From positions 1 through 36,178 of the forward strand of contig CAZXDS010000005.1 in assembly GCA_964639525.1 (NCBI GenBank): a stretch of 36,178 bases of DNA, given 5' to 3'. The stretch is from CAZXDS01 sp964639525. Lineage in GTDB: Bacteria; Bacteroidota; Ignavibacteria; Ignavibacteriales; Melioribacteraceae. The notes under the pieces are model-generated. The model searched no databases. It saw nothing but the letters and a program-made list of their open reading frames with translations, and had not been told where the DNA came from. Of this stretch, positions 16,769 to 24,619 are shown piece after piece. Both the position numbers and the translations under genes were made by a program. Positions within the stretch are counted from its first letter, which is position 1. Each line of letters begins with the position of its first letter.

Positions 16769-17254
16769 TTATGCTTTATCAATTAAAAATAAGGGTTGGT
16801 TGTATTCAACCGGAGTCGCATTTTCAACTAATATTTTCACTATTTTGCCTGTAACATCAGATTCAATTTCATTCATCAGTTTCATAGCTTCAACAATGCA
16901 AAGTATGGAACCTTCTGAAATGGAATCTCCAACTTGTACATAAGTATCTGCATCAGGTGCAGGTGCCCTGTAAAATGTACCAACTATTGGAGATTTAATT
17001 TCGTAATAATTGTTTATATCGGATTTCTCCGGCTCGCTTTCCGTTTTAGAAGTTGCTTCAGTAACAACTGCAGCGTTACTAATTGAAGCCGCAGGAACTG
17101 ATTGCTGAACAATTTGAGGTTGCATAATAGTTTGCGGTTGCATGCTACCTGCTTTTGAAATCTTTACTTTTAAATCACCTTCCTCAACAGAAAATTCTGT
17201 GATTTCGCTTTTTTCAACGACTCTGATTAATCGTTTTAATAAGTTTATGTCCAT
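16769..17254 (-). CDS. accB: Biotin carboxyl carrier protein
   Basis: A 161-residue BCCP. The N-terminal helix region (LLKRLIRVVEKSEITEFSVEEGDLKV) is followed by a Gln/Pro/Ala-rich flexible linker (about 37-80) and the biotinyl domain (about 84-161). The biotinylation motif is EAMKLMNEIESD with Lys125. The sequence around SPIVGTFYRAPAPDADTYV is typical of AccB, not of long multi-domain carboxylases. The gene sits 12 bases after efp and 11 before accC, the usual efp-accB-accC order. Confidence 0.96.
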   Translation of the reverse strand: MDINLLKRLIRVVEKSEITEFSVEEGDLKVKISKAGSMQPQTIMQPQIVQQSVPAASISNAAVVTEATSKTESEPEKSDINNYYEIKSPIVGTFYRAPAPDADTYVQVGDSISEGSILCIVEAMKLMNEIESDVTGKIVKILVENATPVEYNQPLFLIDKA

Positions 17255-17266
17255 ATCAACTCATGA

Positions 17267-17833
17267 TTAGTTTTTAACTCTTTCTACATATGAATCTTTT
17301 CTCGTATCAATTTTTATCATGTCTCCTTCATTTACAAACAAAGGGACATTAACTGTGGCACCTGTTTCTAACACAGCCGGTTTCAAAACATTTGTAGCAG
17401 TATCGCCTTTATATCCAGGTTCGGTTTCCTTCACCATTAACTCCGCAAAAATCGGAAGTTCAACTGAAACAATATTGTCTTCATCATCCATTAAAAGATC
17501 AACATCAATACTTTCTTTTAAGTATTTTACACCGTCTCCCATCACTTCTTCGGAAACAGTCATCTGTTCATAGGTGTCATAGTCCATTAAAACATATCCA
17601 CCTGATTCATGATAAAGATATTGATATTTTCTTCTTTCAACTCGAACAATATCAATTCCTTCTCCTGATCTGAATGTATTGTCAAGAACTTTGCCTGTTC
17701 TTAAATTTTTTAACATTGACCTAACAAATGCACCGCCTTTACCGGGTTTAACATGCTGAAATGACGTTATTGTATATAAATCATTTTTAAACTTAATTAT
17801 CAATCCATTTCTAAAATCTGAAGTATCTGCCAT
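17267..17833 (-). CDS. efp: Translation elongation factor P
   Basis: A 188-residue three-domain EF-P, which relieves ribosome stalling at polyproline. The tip loop HVKPGKGGAFVRS carries the conserved Lys32 that is the site of post-translational modification in many bacteria. The C-terminal signature region (VNVPLFVNEGDMIKIDTRKDSYVERV) is complete. AAAGAG lies a few bases before the ATG. It leads the efp-accB-accC-gcvH run, with about 97 AT-rich bases upstream separating it from the TPR gene. Confidence 0.96.
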   Translation of the reverse strand: MADTSDFRNGLIIKFKNDLYTITSFQHVKPGKGGAFVRSMLKNLRTGKVLDNTFRSGEGIDIVRVERRKYQYLYHESGGYVLMDYDTYEQMTVSEEVMGDGVKYLKESIDVDLLMDDEDNIVSVELPIFAELMVKETEPGYKGDTATNVLKPAVLETGATVNVPLFVNEGDMIKIDTRKDSYVERVKN

Positions 17834-17930
17834 AACTCTTTAAATTTAATTATTAAATATTTTTTTTACTTTGGTAATATTTTGTAAGTGAATAAAATTA
17901 ATATACATATTTTTTTACTAAAAGATTCAA

Positions 17931-18632
17931 CTAACTAAATTTATTCAATTCAACTTCGTCCATATATCTTTCCGCTTCCTTAGCCTCTTGGGAAGTTTTA
18001 TAATCGGTCTCAACTAATTTCAATACTGTTTGTGCCTCATCGTATTTTTTTGCTTTTAAGTAAGCAATGCCTGAATGCAGCAAATATGAAGGGTTTAATG
18101 CATTATATTTATACACATGAGCAGCTTTTTCATAACTATGTCCTGCCTTAACGAAATCACCTTTTTCTTCGTAGCAAGCGCCTTCACCGGCAAGAGCAGC
18201 GGCATGCAAGCTATAATGTGAATTTGAAATGTCACTATAAACCTTTAATGCTTCATCATATTTTCCGGTATAGTAATAAGAGTTAGCTAAATATAGTTTA
18301 GCAACTTCACCCTGTTCCGTACTGCCATAATTTTCTACAATAGTCTTCAACCCGATTAAATCAGTTCCAGGTTGACCAACAATAGCATCGTTGTAATTTT
18401 TTTGTTCATAATTCGGAACTATTTTTGAGAGTGCTGATGTGGCTGCAATGTTATCTGCCTCAACTTTATTCTGATAAATTATTGTACTTACAATTACAAC
18501 CGCAACCACAGCAATACCAACCATCAATTGTTTACTGTATAAATCAATAAATTCTAAAACTTTAGAATAGTAAGTTATAAGCTTATCTTCCTGAATTTCC
18601 TTCTTAGATATTTTTTTCTTCTTAGCTAACAC
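17931..18632 (-). CDS. Membrane-anchored TPR protein, YfgM-like
   Basis: A 233-residue protein with a lysine-rich cytoplasmic N-terminus, one membrane segment (about residues 35-52, LMVGIAVVAVVIVSTIIY) and an envelope-side helical region of TPR repeats (LYLANSYYYTGKYDEALKVY, AALAGEGACYEEKGDFVKA, LLHSGIAYLKAKKYDEAQ). This layout resembles YfgM, an ancillary SecYEG-associated protein, but the sequence alone does not settle the role. The start is a GTG at 18632 with AGGAG 5 bases upstream; the nearby ATG is in another frame. It lies between the PHP gene (75 bases) and efp. Confidence 0.8.
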   Translation of the reverse strand: MLAKKKKISKKEIQEDKLITYYSKVLEFIDLYSKQLMVGIAVVAVVIVSTIIYQNKVEADNIAATSALSKIVPNYEQKNYNDAIVGQPGTDLIGLKTIVENYGSTEQGEVAKLYLANSYYYTGKYDEALKVYSDISNSHYSLHAAALAGEGACYEEKGDFVKAGHSYEKAAHVYKYNALNPSYLLHSGIAYLKAKKYDEAQTVLKLVETDYKTSQEAKEAERYMDEVELNKFS

Positions 18633-18707
18633 ATCAACTCCTATGTTTTAATTTGTTTCTTATTTTAAAAAATTAAAAATAATTAATAGCAGATTGATTA
18701 ACAACTA

Positions 18708-19757
18708 TTAAAGAGCGATTCTTATATGATTTGAAAAAATCCACGCTTTTTTATCAAGATAAACTTCAACTCGATAAACACCTTTTTTCTTAATAATGAA
18801 TTCTGCATCCATGTTTTCAATGCTATCTATCTTTTTACCATTCCAAATTAGATTTATAGTTCCTGTAATATTAGGAAGAATCACACGCAATTTAATTTTA
18901 TCTTTTTGCTTTAATGTATCTCCCATTTGATAAATTTGGTCTCCATCTTCTGCAAAATACCTAAATCCTTTAGCATCTCCGTAGTAATAATTTGATATAA
19001 AAGACCGACCGTGTTTTAATGCTGAATACACTTGGTTTTTAGCAGCTTCAATTCTTTCTTTTTCAAATCCCTTTTCAATTTTATTTTCTGTAAATACATG
19101 AGTCCTAATTGATTTGAAGAGTACTTTATATGGAAAGACTTCGACTTCAAAAAATCCCAATAAATTCAACTTATGTGCATGAGCATCAACACCACCGATG
19201 CCTACAACTTTTCGGGTTAAATTGAGCTTATCCCAGACCGATAATGTAATTTTTTGAGGTCCAACTATTGACTGAAGCGGATGAATAAATCTATTATATT
19301 TATTCTGTTCATTTAGCCCTTCCATCCACTCTGACATATGATTCCATATCTCAATACCTGTAAAATCTTCGGAATCCCAAGCAGTCCATGGATATGGCGG
19401 ATGTTCTTCCATTGAAGTACGCTGTTCATGCGGGTGAGCAATAAAACCGAAACCACCAAGTTCATTTACTTTTTTAACGTATTCGCCCGCACTCATTCTC
19501 GTTGACAAAGTTTTAGAGAGACCAAATGCCAAATAATGATTTTGAATATTCTTATCATTTAATTCAGTACCAACAAGCAGAAGAGTATTTCCATACCACT
19601 GCTCCATACCTTCATCTAATGCTCGTAAAGTATTATGATCAGTGAGTAAAATATAGTCGAGCCCAACTTCATCCGCTATTTTTGCAATTTCATCAACAGT
19701 ACCGGTTCCATCAGAAAATGTTGAATGTATATGTGCCGCTCCAACGTATTCAAACAT
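18708..19757 (-). CDS. PHP-domain metal-dependent phosphoesterase-like protein
   Basis: A 349-residue protein. The PHP metal ligands are visible: HxH at His9 and His11, Asp16, DH at 40-41, Glu65, His74, HPH at 108-110 and DAH at 191-193. Residues from about 275 onward form a beta-rich C-terminal domain (LRVILPNITGTINLIWNG, VYRVEVYLDKKAWIFSNHI), probably Ig-like. PHP proteins hydrolyse phosphoesters, but the substrate is not evident. It starts 2 bases after the ABM gene, so coupling is likely. Confidence 0.85.
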   Translation of the reverse strand: MFEYVGAAHIHSTFSDGTGTVDEIAKIADEVGLDYILLTDHNTLRALDEGMEQWYGNTLLLVGTELNDKNIQNHYLAFGLSKTLSTRMSAGEYVKKVNELGGFGFIAHPHEQRTSMEEHPPYPWTAWDSEDFTGIEIWNHMSEWMEGLNEQNKYNRFIHPLQSIVGPQKITLSVWDKLNLTRKVVGIGGVDAHAHKLNLLGFFEVEVFPYKVLFKSIRTHVFTENKIEKGFEKERIEAAKNQVYSALKHGRSFISNYYYGDAKGFRYFAEDGDQIYQMGDTLKQKDKIKLRVILPNITGTINLIWNGKKIDSIENMDAEFIIKKKGVYRVEVYLDKKAWIFSNHIRIAL

Positions 19758-19759
19758 TT

Positions 19760-20080
19760 TTATACTTCTTCAATTATAGGATTTTCTACTTTCGTAATTA
19801 CAGAATAACTTGTTGATTTTTCAACAATGATTTCAGCCATCTTGGACATTAAAATATTTACCCTTTCATCAGCTTCATCATCATAATTATCATAAGAAGT
19901 TTCACTATCAAAAGTAAATATTTCAGTAAATTTGTTGTTGTTCCTCTTATCAGCGAATACAGAATAATCCGTCAACCCGTCAGCAACAATAATTGATTTA
20001 AATTCTCTTATTATCTTTAGATAATTTTCCCTTTGTTCCGGTTTAACCGTGTACCGAATCATAAATTTTGTTTCACTCAT
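19760..20080 (-). CDS. Small dimeric alpha+beta barrel (ABM-like) protein
   Basis: A 106-residue protein with the shape of the antibiotic-biosynthesis-monooxygenase fold: an N-terminal strand (MIRYTVKPEQRENYLKIIRE), a middle strand and helix (FTEIFTFDSETSYDNYDDE) and a C-terminal strand. The name does not imply antibiotic biosynthesis; members include quinol monooxygenases and haem-degrading enzymes. No catalytic residue set can be assigned. It is tightly packed between dapF (9 bases) and the PHP gene (2 bases). Confidence 0.62.
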   Translation of the reverse strand: MSETKFMIRYTVKPEQRENYLKIIREFKSIIVADGLTDYSVFADKRNNNKFTEIFTFDSETSYDNYDDEADERVNILMSKMAEIIVEKSTSYSVITKVENPIIEEV

Positions 20081-20089
20081 TATAAATCC

Positions 20090-20944
20090 CTAATCTAAAT
20101 TAATTTTTCCTTGGTAAATTTGTTCTGCGTTTCCTGTTAACGATAGTTTTTCTATTGCATTATTAACTATTTCAAAATTAACTATAAGTTGCTCACCACT
20201 CTTTACATTTAACTTAACTGGTGAGTCGATCAAACCTTTTGCAACTTCAATTAAAGCAACAGCGACCGCACCGGTCCCGCAAGCAAGAGTTTCATCCTCC
20301 ACTCCCCTTTCGTAAGTACGCATATTAAGCCCGCTATCAGTGTACTTAATAAAATTCACATTCACACCTTTCGGGGCAAAAGCCTCATTATTTCTAATGA
20401 CTTTTCCAATCTTTTTAACATCCAAATCTTCCAATTTATCACACACAGCAATTCCGGTTGAAATATTAATTATTTCTTCAATATCAATTACAACATGAGG
20501 TGCACCGGTATCTGCAAATGAATAATTAATAGCCATTTCTTCAATTTTAATTTTCCTATTTAGATAAATTCTTTCAGGTGAATCGAAATTAAATTTTATC
20601 GAATTAGTATCCAATACTTCACCGCTAAATATTTTATTGTTAGCAATAAATTTGACAGATGGAGTTTCAATCAGTCCTGAAATATTGGCATAATGAATGG
20701 CACACCTTGCTCCATTTCCACATAATGTTCCTGTTGTTCCGTCTGCATTATAATACTGCAGTTCAAAATCATGTTTATCGGAATCCTTAAATAATAATAT
20801 TCCATCAGCTCCAACACCGACATGCCTGGCACATATTAGACTAATTTCATCCGTAGAAAGTTTATCAAAATTATTTTTTGATAAATCAATCAAAACAAAG
20901 TCATTACCGGCACCGCTGTATTTTATAAAAAAAATTTCTTTCAT
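20090..20944 (-). CDS. dapF: Diaminopimelate epimerase
   Basis: A 284-residue protein that interconverts LL- and meso-diaminopimelate for lysine and peptidoglycan synthesis. Both catalytic cysteines are in place: Cys75 in TLCGNGARC and Cys222 in ETLACGTGA. The N-terminal YSGAGNDFVLID and VGVGADGILL are typical, and the length matches the family. It lies 17 bases after pepA in a tight minus-strand run. Confidence 0.96.
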   Translation of the reverse strand: MKEIFFIKYSGAGNDFVLIDLSKNNFDKLSTDEISLICARHVGVGADGILLFKDSDKHDFELQYYNADGTTGTLCGNGARCAIHYANISGLIETPSVKFIANNKIFSGEVLDTNSIKFNFDSPERIYLNRKIKIEEMAINYSFADTGAPHVVIDIEEIINISTGIAVCDKLEDLDVKKIGKVIRNNEAFAPKGVNVNFIKYTDSGLNMRTYERGVEDETLACGTGAVAVALIEVAKGLIDSPVKLNVKSGEQLIVNFEIVNNAIEKLSLTGNAEQIYQGKINLD

Positions 20945-20961
20945 TTATTAAAATTAAATAT

Positions 20962-22458
20962 TTAAATATTTGATAAATACTGATACATCAGTCTAACACC
21001 GAAAGCAGTATCATATTTTTTTGTGTAATTATTATAATCATTTTTTAAAGCCGGACCGGCTAAATCAATATGCGCCCAAGTAATTTTTTCATCAACAAAA
21101 TGTTCTAAAAATTTTCCTGCAGTTATTGCACCGCCCCAACGAGGTCCAATATTGCTAACATCTGCAATATCGCTCTTCAACAGTACTTTATAATCATCCC
21201 AGAAAGGCATTCTCCATAATCGTTCGAAAGATGTGTTTCCGGCTTGCACAAGAGAATCAGCAAGCTTATCATTTGCAGAAAACAATCCTGCCGGAATAAG
21301 TCCGAGAGCAACACAAATGGCTCCTGTTAAAGTTGCAAAATCTATTATTTCATCAGGCTTTTGTTCAGACGCATAAGTTAACGCATCGGCGAGAACTATT
21401 CGTCCTTCAGCATCAGTATTTTTAACTTCAATTGTTTTACCTGAATAGGAAGTAACAACATCACCGGGTTTATACGAACTACCCGAAATCATATTTTCAA
21501 CGGCAGGTATAATTCCAATAATTTCAAGTGGAAGTTTAGCTTCAGCTGCCGCCAACATTGTACCAACAACCACAGCAGCACCACCCATATCCGCTTTCAT
21601 GTCAACCATTCCGTCAGTCGGTTTAATCGAAAGTCCACCGGAGTCGTAAGTAACACCTTTACCGACCAATGCAATTTTACGATTAATTTTCCCACTCGGT
21701 TTGTACTTTAGCACTATTAATTGAGGTGGATTATCACTACCTGCACCAACCGCAAGAATTCCACCCATTTTCTTTTTTTCTAACTCCTTTTTGTTGATAG
21801 AAGTTATCTTAACGCCAAATGATGAAAGCTTATTTTTAGAACGTGTAAATAATTCCGAAGGAGTAAGTGAGATTGCAGGATCGTTTACCAAGTCCCTGGC
21901 AAAAGCAACAGCCCCAATTACATTTTCTGCATTTTTAACTGCTGTATCCAATAGTTTTTTATTTGAATATTTAATTATAATATTCAGTAACGGTAATTTT
22001 TTTTTCTTCTCTCTGTATTTGTCAAAAGAATAATTACCGAGTAATATTCCCTCAGCACAAGATTGAAGATATTGTTCTTCCGAATCGAAATAATCGGAAT
22101 AATATTTATATTCTGATAATTCAAAATATAAATATTTAAATTTTTCCTTTTCAACACTTTGCATTGTTCCCGCATAATAATTACGGAAATAATCAACACT
22201 AAACTTTTTATCAAGTTTAATTTTATTAAGAATGTAAACGTCAGGAGAAGATTTTGAATTAGTGATTTTTAAATCGGTTTTATCCTTATCTAAAAAGAAA
22301 GACGTTTGATAATTGCTCAATTCAATTTCCATTTCCTTTACAAAATTAGATAGATTCGCTTTCAGTTTTGAATTATCAACAAAACATTTAACTATTGCGG
22401 AATTTTTTTGAAAAGAATTGATTTTTATAGTCTTGAATAATTTAATTTTAAATAACAT
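20962..22458 (-). CDS. pepA: Leucyl aminopeptidase, M17 family
   Basis: A 498-residue cytosolic aminopeptidase. The M17 signature NTDAEGRIVLADAL is complete, and the two-metal site is given by KGVTYDSGGLSIKP and MKADMGGAAVV. The less conserved N-terminal domain (about 1-165) is lysine- and tyrosine-rich. GAGGA precedes the ATG at a good spacing. It follows nrnA by 16 bases and leads into dapF. A DNA-binding role like that of E. coli PepA cannot be judged here. Confidence 0.95.
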   Translation of the reverse strand: MLFKIKLFKTIKINSFQKNSAIVKCFVDNSKLKANLSNFVKEMEIELSNYQTSFFLDKDKTDLKITNSKSSPDVYILNKIKLDKKFSVDYFRNYYAGTMQSVEKEKFKYLYFELSEYKYYSDYFDSEEQYLQSCAEGILLGNYSFDKYREKKKKLPLLNIIIKYSNKKLLDTAVKNAENVIGAVAFARDLVNDPAISLTPSELFTRSKNKLSSFGVKITSINKKELEKKKMGGILAVGAGSDNPPQLIVLKYKPSGKINRKIALVGKGVTYDSGGLSIKPTDGMVDMKADMGGAAVVVGTMLAAAEAKLPLEIIGIIPAVENMISGSSYKPGDVVTSYSGKTIEVKNTDAEGRIVLADALTYASEQKPDEIIDFATLTGAICVALGLIPAGLFSANDKLADSLVQAGNTSFERLWRMPFWDDYKVLLKSDIADVSNIGPRWGGAITAGKFLEHFVDEKITWAHIDLAGPALKNDYNNYTKKYDTAFGVRLMYQYLSNI

Positions 22459-22475
22459 ATTTGTTCCTCATTTAC

Positions 22476-23459
22476 TTATTCTAAATATTTTACTGCCGCT
22501 TTCACAACCTGGTCTTGCAATAATTTCACTTTTTTATCGAACAAACGTGAGCCGGCTGCGTTGGTATGTCCTCCACCGTCAAATTCTGCCGCCAGTTTAT
22601 CGACATGAATAGTTCCTTTTGAACGATAACTGATTTTCATGCCATTTCTTAATTCAACAAAAAGAAGTCCAATTTTCACACCTCTTACCGCCATACAAAA
22701 ATTAACAAATCCGTCAATTTCAGATTCTATTGAATCAGTACTTGTAATCATTTCCTGAGTAATGGTCATATAACAAATTTTTCCGTCAGCATACAGTTGC
22801 ATTGATTCCAATGCTTTGCCAAGCAATCTAACCTTAGAAATATTACTTCGGTTGTAAATTTTATCGTAAACATCCAAAGGATCCACATTATATTGCAATA
22901 ATTCTGCAGCTATCAAATGAGTTTTATATGTGGTCCTTTCATATTTGAAAGAGCCTGTATCGGTCATGATTGCAGAATAAATTTGCAAAGCAAATTCATC
23001 ATCAAGTTCAACTATTTTAGTTTTCTTAATAAAATCATAAATAATTTCACCTGTTGAGGTATAAGACGTACTATTAAAAAAATAATCCGCAAAATTATTT
23101 GGGTTTTGGTGATGGTCTATGCAAATTTTTATTGCCTTGCTTTCCTCAAATCCTTTTTCCATGCTTACTACTCTATTCGCTTGATTGAAATCGAGGGCAA
23201 TAAGAACGTCAACTTTACTAAATAGGTTAAAGTGTTTTTCCGAATTATATTTTTCTATTACATTTTCTTCGTCCATAAATTCCAGATTGTATGGAGTTTC
23301 ACTATGATTAATAGCCCAAACCTTTTTCTTCAGTAATTTCAATAAATGATACATCGCAAGTTGTGAACCAAGTCCATCAGCATCCGGATTTACATGCGTA
23401 GTAATCAAGAATGAAGAGTTATCATTTATAAGTTTCGTTAATAATTTAAAATCGTTCAA
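22476..23459 (-). CDS. nrnA: DHH/DHHA1 phosphoesterase, NrnA-like (oligoribonuclease / pAp phosphatase)
   Basis: A 327-residue protein with the DHH motifs THVNPDADGLGSQL (His22, Asp26, Asp28), ALDFN (Asp90) and CIDHHQNP (DHH at 115-117), then the DHHA1 substrate domain with GGGHTNAAGSRL. NrnA proteins degrade nano-RNAs or dephosphorylate pAp; which applies cannot be told from sequence. The start is a TTG at 23459 with GAGGA 6 bases upstream. It is the first gene after the korAB terminator. Confidence 0.88.
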   Translation of the reverse strand: MNDFKLLTKLINDNSSFLITTHVNPDADGLGSQLAMYHLLKLLKKKVWAINHSETPYNLEFMDEENVIEKYNSEKHFNLFSKVDVLIALDFNQANRVVSMEKGFEESKAIKICIDHHQNPNNFADYFFNSTSYTSTGEIIYDFIKKTKIVELDDEFALQIYSAIMTDTGSFKYERTTYKTHLIAAELLQYNVDPLDVYDKIYNRSNISKVRLLGKALESMQLYADGKICYMTITQEMITSTDSIESEIDGFVNFCMAVRGVKIGLLFVELRNGMKISYRSKGTIHVDKLAAEFDGGGHTNAAGSRLFDKKVKLLQDQVVKAAVKYLE

Positions 23460-23530
23460 CGTTAGTCCTCAAAATTTAATCTGCCAATTTGCAAAATTTT
23501 TACATCAAATCATATCAATTTTTATCTACC

Positions 23531-23565
23531 AAAAACAAAAAAGGCTGCCAAATTAGCAGCCTTTT
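23531..23565 (-). terminator. Rho-independent terminator of korAB
   Basis: aaaaggctgc (23539-23548) and gcagcctttt (23556-23565) form a perfect 10-base stem with a 7-base loop. Read on the minus strand it is followed by a run of T with a single G. It lies 20 bases after the korB stop and before nrnA, so it separates the two transcription units. Confidence 0.9.
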
Positions 23566-23584
23566 AATGAAGATTAAATATAAC

Positions 23585-24619
23585 CTACTTGACTTCCCAA
23601 GTATTACCGCTGAATAAAAGTGATTCAATATCTCCTTTACCTTTTTGTTCGGTAACAGTATCAATTTGTTCAACAAGTGCTTCGTTGTATGTTTGTTTTC
23701 TAATACTGCGGAACACACCAAACGGAGTTGGCAAATCAGGATGATCTGTCATGTGCGATAAAATAAAAGCACGAACAGGGCTTTCGTCGTTTTCATCATG
23801 AACAATAAGATCATCAATTGTGTATTTACCAGCGTTAAGATTAACAACCTTCGGTTCAAAACCTTCAAGAATTATTCCTTTATCATGCTCTGCGCCAAAA
23901 ATCATCGGTTCACCATGTTCAAGTGCGATTGCATTATCAGGTTTTTTATCTTTATCGGATAAACTAAAGAAAGCTCCATCGTTAAAAATAACACAGTTTT
24001 GATAAATTTCTAAAAACGCAATACCCTTATGAATAGCAACTTTCTCCAACATCTGCTGCATATGTTTTGGATCTCTGTCAAGAGTTCTTGCTACAAAAGT
24101 TGCATTGGCGCCAAGAGCCAATGCAGTAGGATTAAATGGATAATCTATTGATCCATAAGGTGAACTCTTTGTAATTTTACCTCTTTCAGAAGTTGGCGAA
24201 TATTGTCCCTTTGTTAATCCGTAAATTTGATTGTTAAAAAGTAATAATTTAAGGTCAACGTTTTTTCTGCAAGCATGAATAAAATGATTGCCGCCAATAC
24301 TCATCATATCTCCATCACCGGATGCAACCCAAACGGAAAGTTCAGGATGTGCAATTTTTAATCCTGTGGCAATTGCAGGTGCTCTTCCGTGAATTGAATG
24401 AAATCCATAAGTATCCATATAATATGGGAAACGACTTGAACAGCCTATACCCGAAATCCATGCAAAATTTTCTCTCGGTATCCCTAATTTTGGAAAAGTT
24501 CTTTGAACTTGTGCCAAAATAGAATAATCCCCACAACCAGGACACCAACGTACATCTTGATCGGATTGAAAATCCTTACTTGTTAATTTAAGTTCTTGTA
24601 CATCTATATTATCAGTCAT
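23585..24619 (-). CDS. korB: 2-oxoacid:ferredoxin oxidoreductase, beta subunit (2-oxoglutarate type)
   Basis: A 344-residue thiamine-pyrophosphate subunit. The N-terminal VRWCPGCGDYSILAQVQ, ISGIGCSSRFPYYM, HSIHGRAPAIATGLK and ASGDGDMMSIGGNHFIHACRKN (TPP/Mg binding) are typical. The C-terminus is of the short KorB type. The enzyme oxidises a 2-oxoacid with CoA to acyl-CoA and CO2 while reducing ferredoxin, or runs in reverse in the reductive TCA cycle. The ATG at 24619 overlaps the last codons of korA by 8 bases and uses GGAGG encoded by the korA C-terminus (Gly-Gly). No separate ferredoxin-like delta subunit is present. Confidence 0.93.
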   Translation of the reverse strand: MTDNIDVQELKLTSKDFQSDQDVRWCPGCGDYSILAQVQRTFPKLGIPRENFAWISGIGCSSRFPYYMDTYGFHSIHGRAPAIATGLKIAHPELSVWVASGDGDMMSIGGNHFIHACRKNVDLKLLLFNNQIYGLTKGQYSPTSERGKITKSSPYGSIDYPFNPTALALGANATFVARTLDRDPKHMQQMLEKVAIHKGIAFLEIYQNCVIFNDGAFFSLSDKDKKPDNAIALEHGEPMIFGAEHDKGIILEGFEPKVVNLNAGKYTIDDLIVHDENDESPVRAFILSHMTDHPDLPTPFGVFRSIRKQTYNEALVEQIDTVTEQKGKGDIESLLFSGNTWEVK

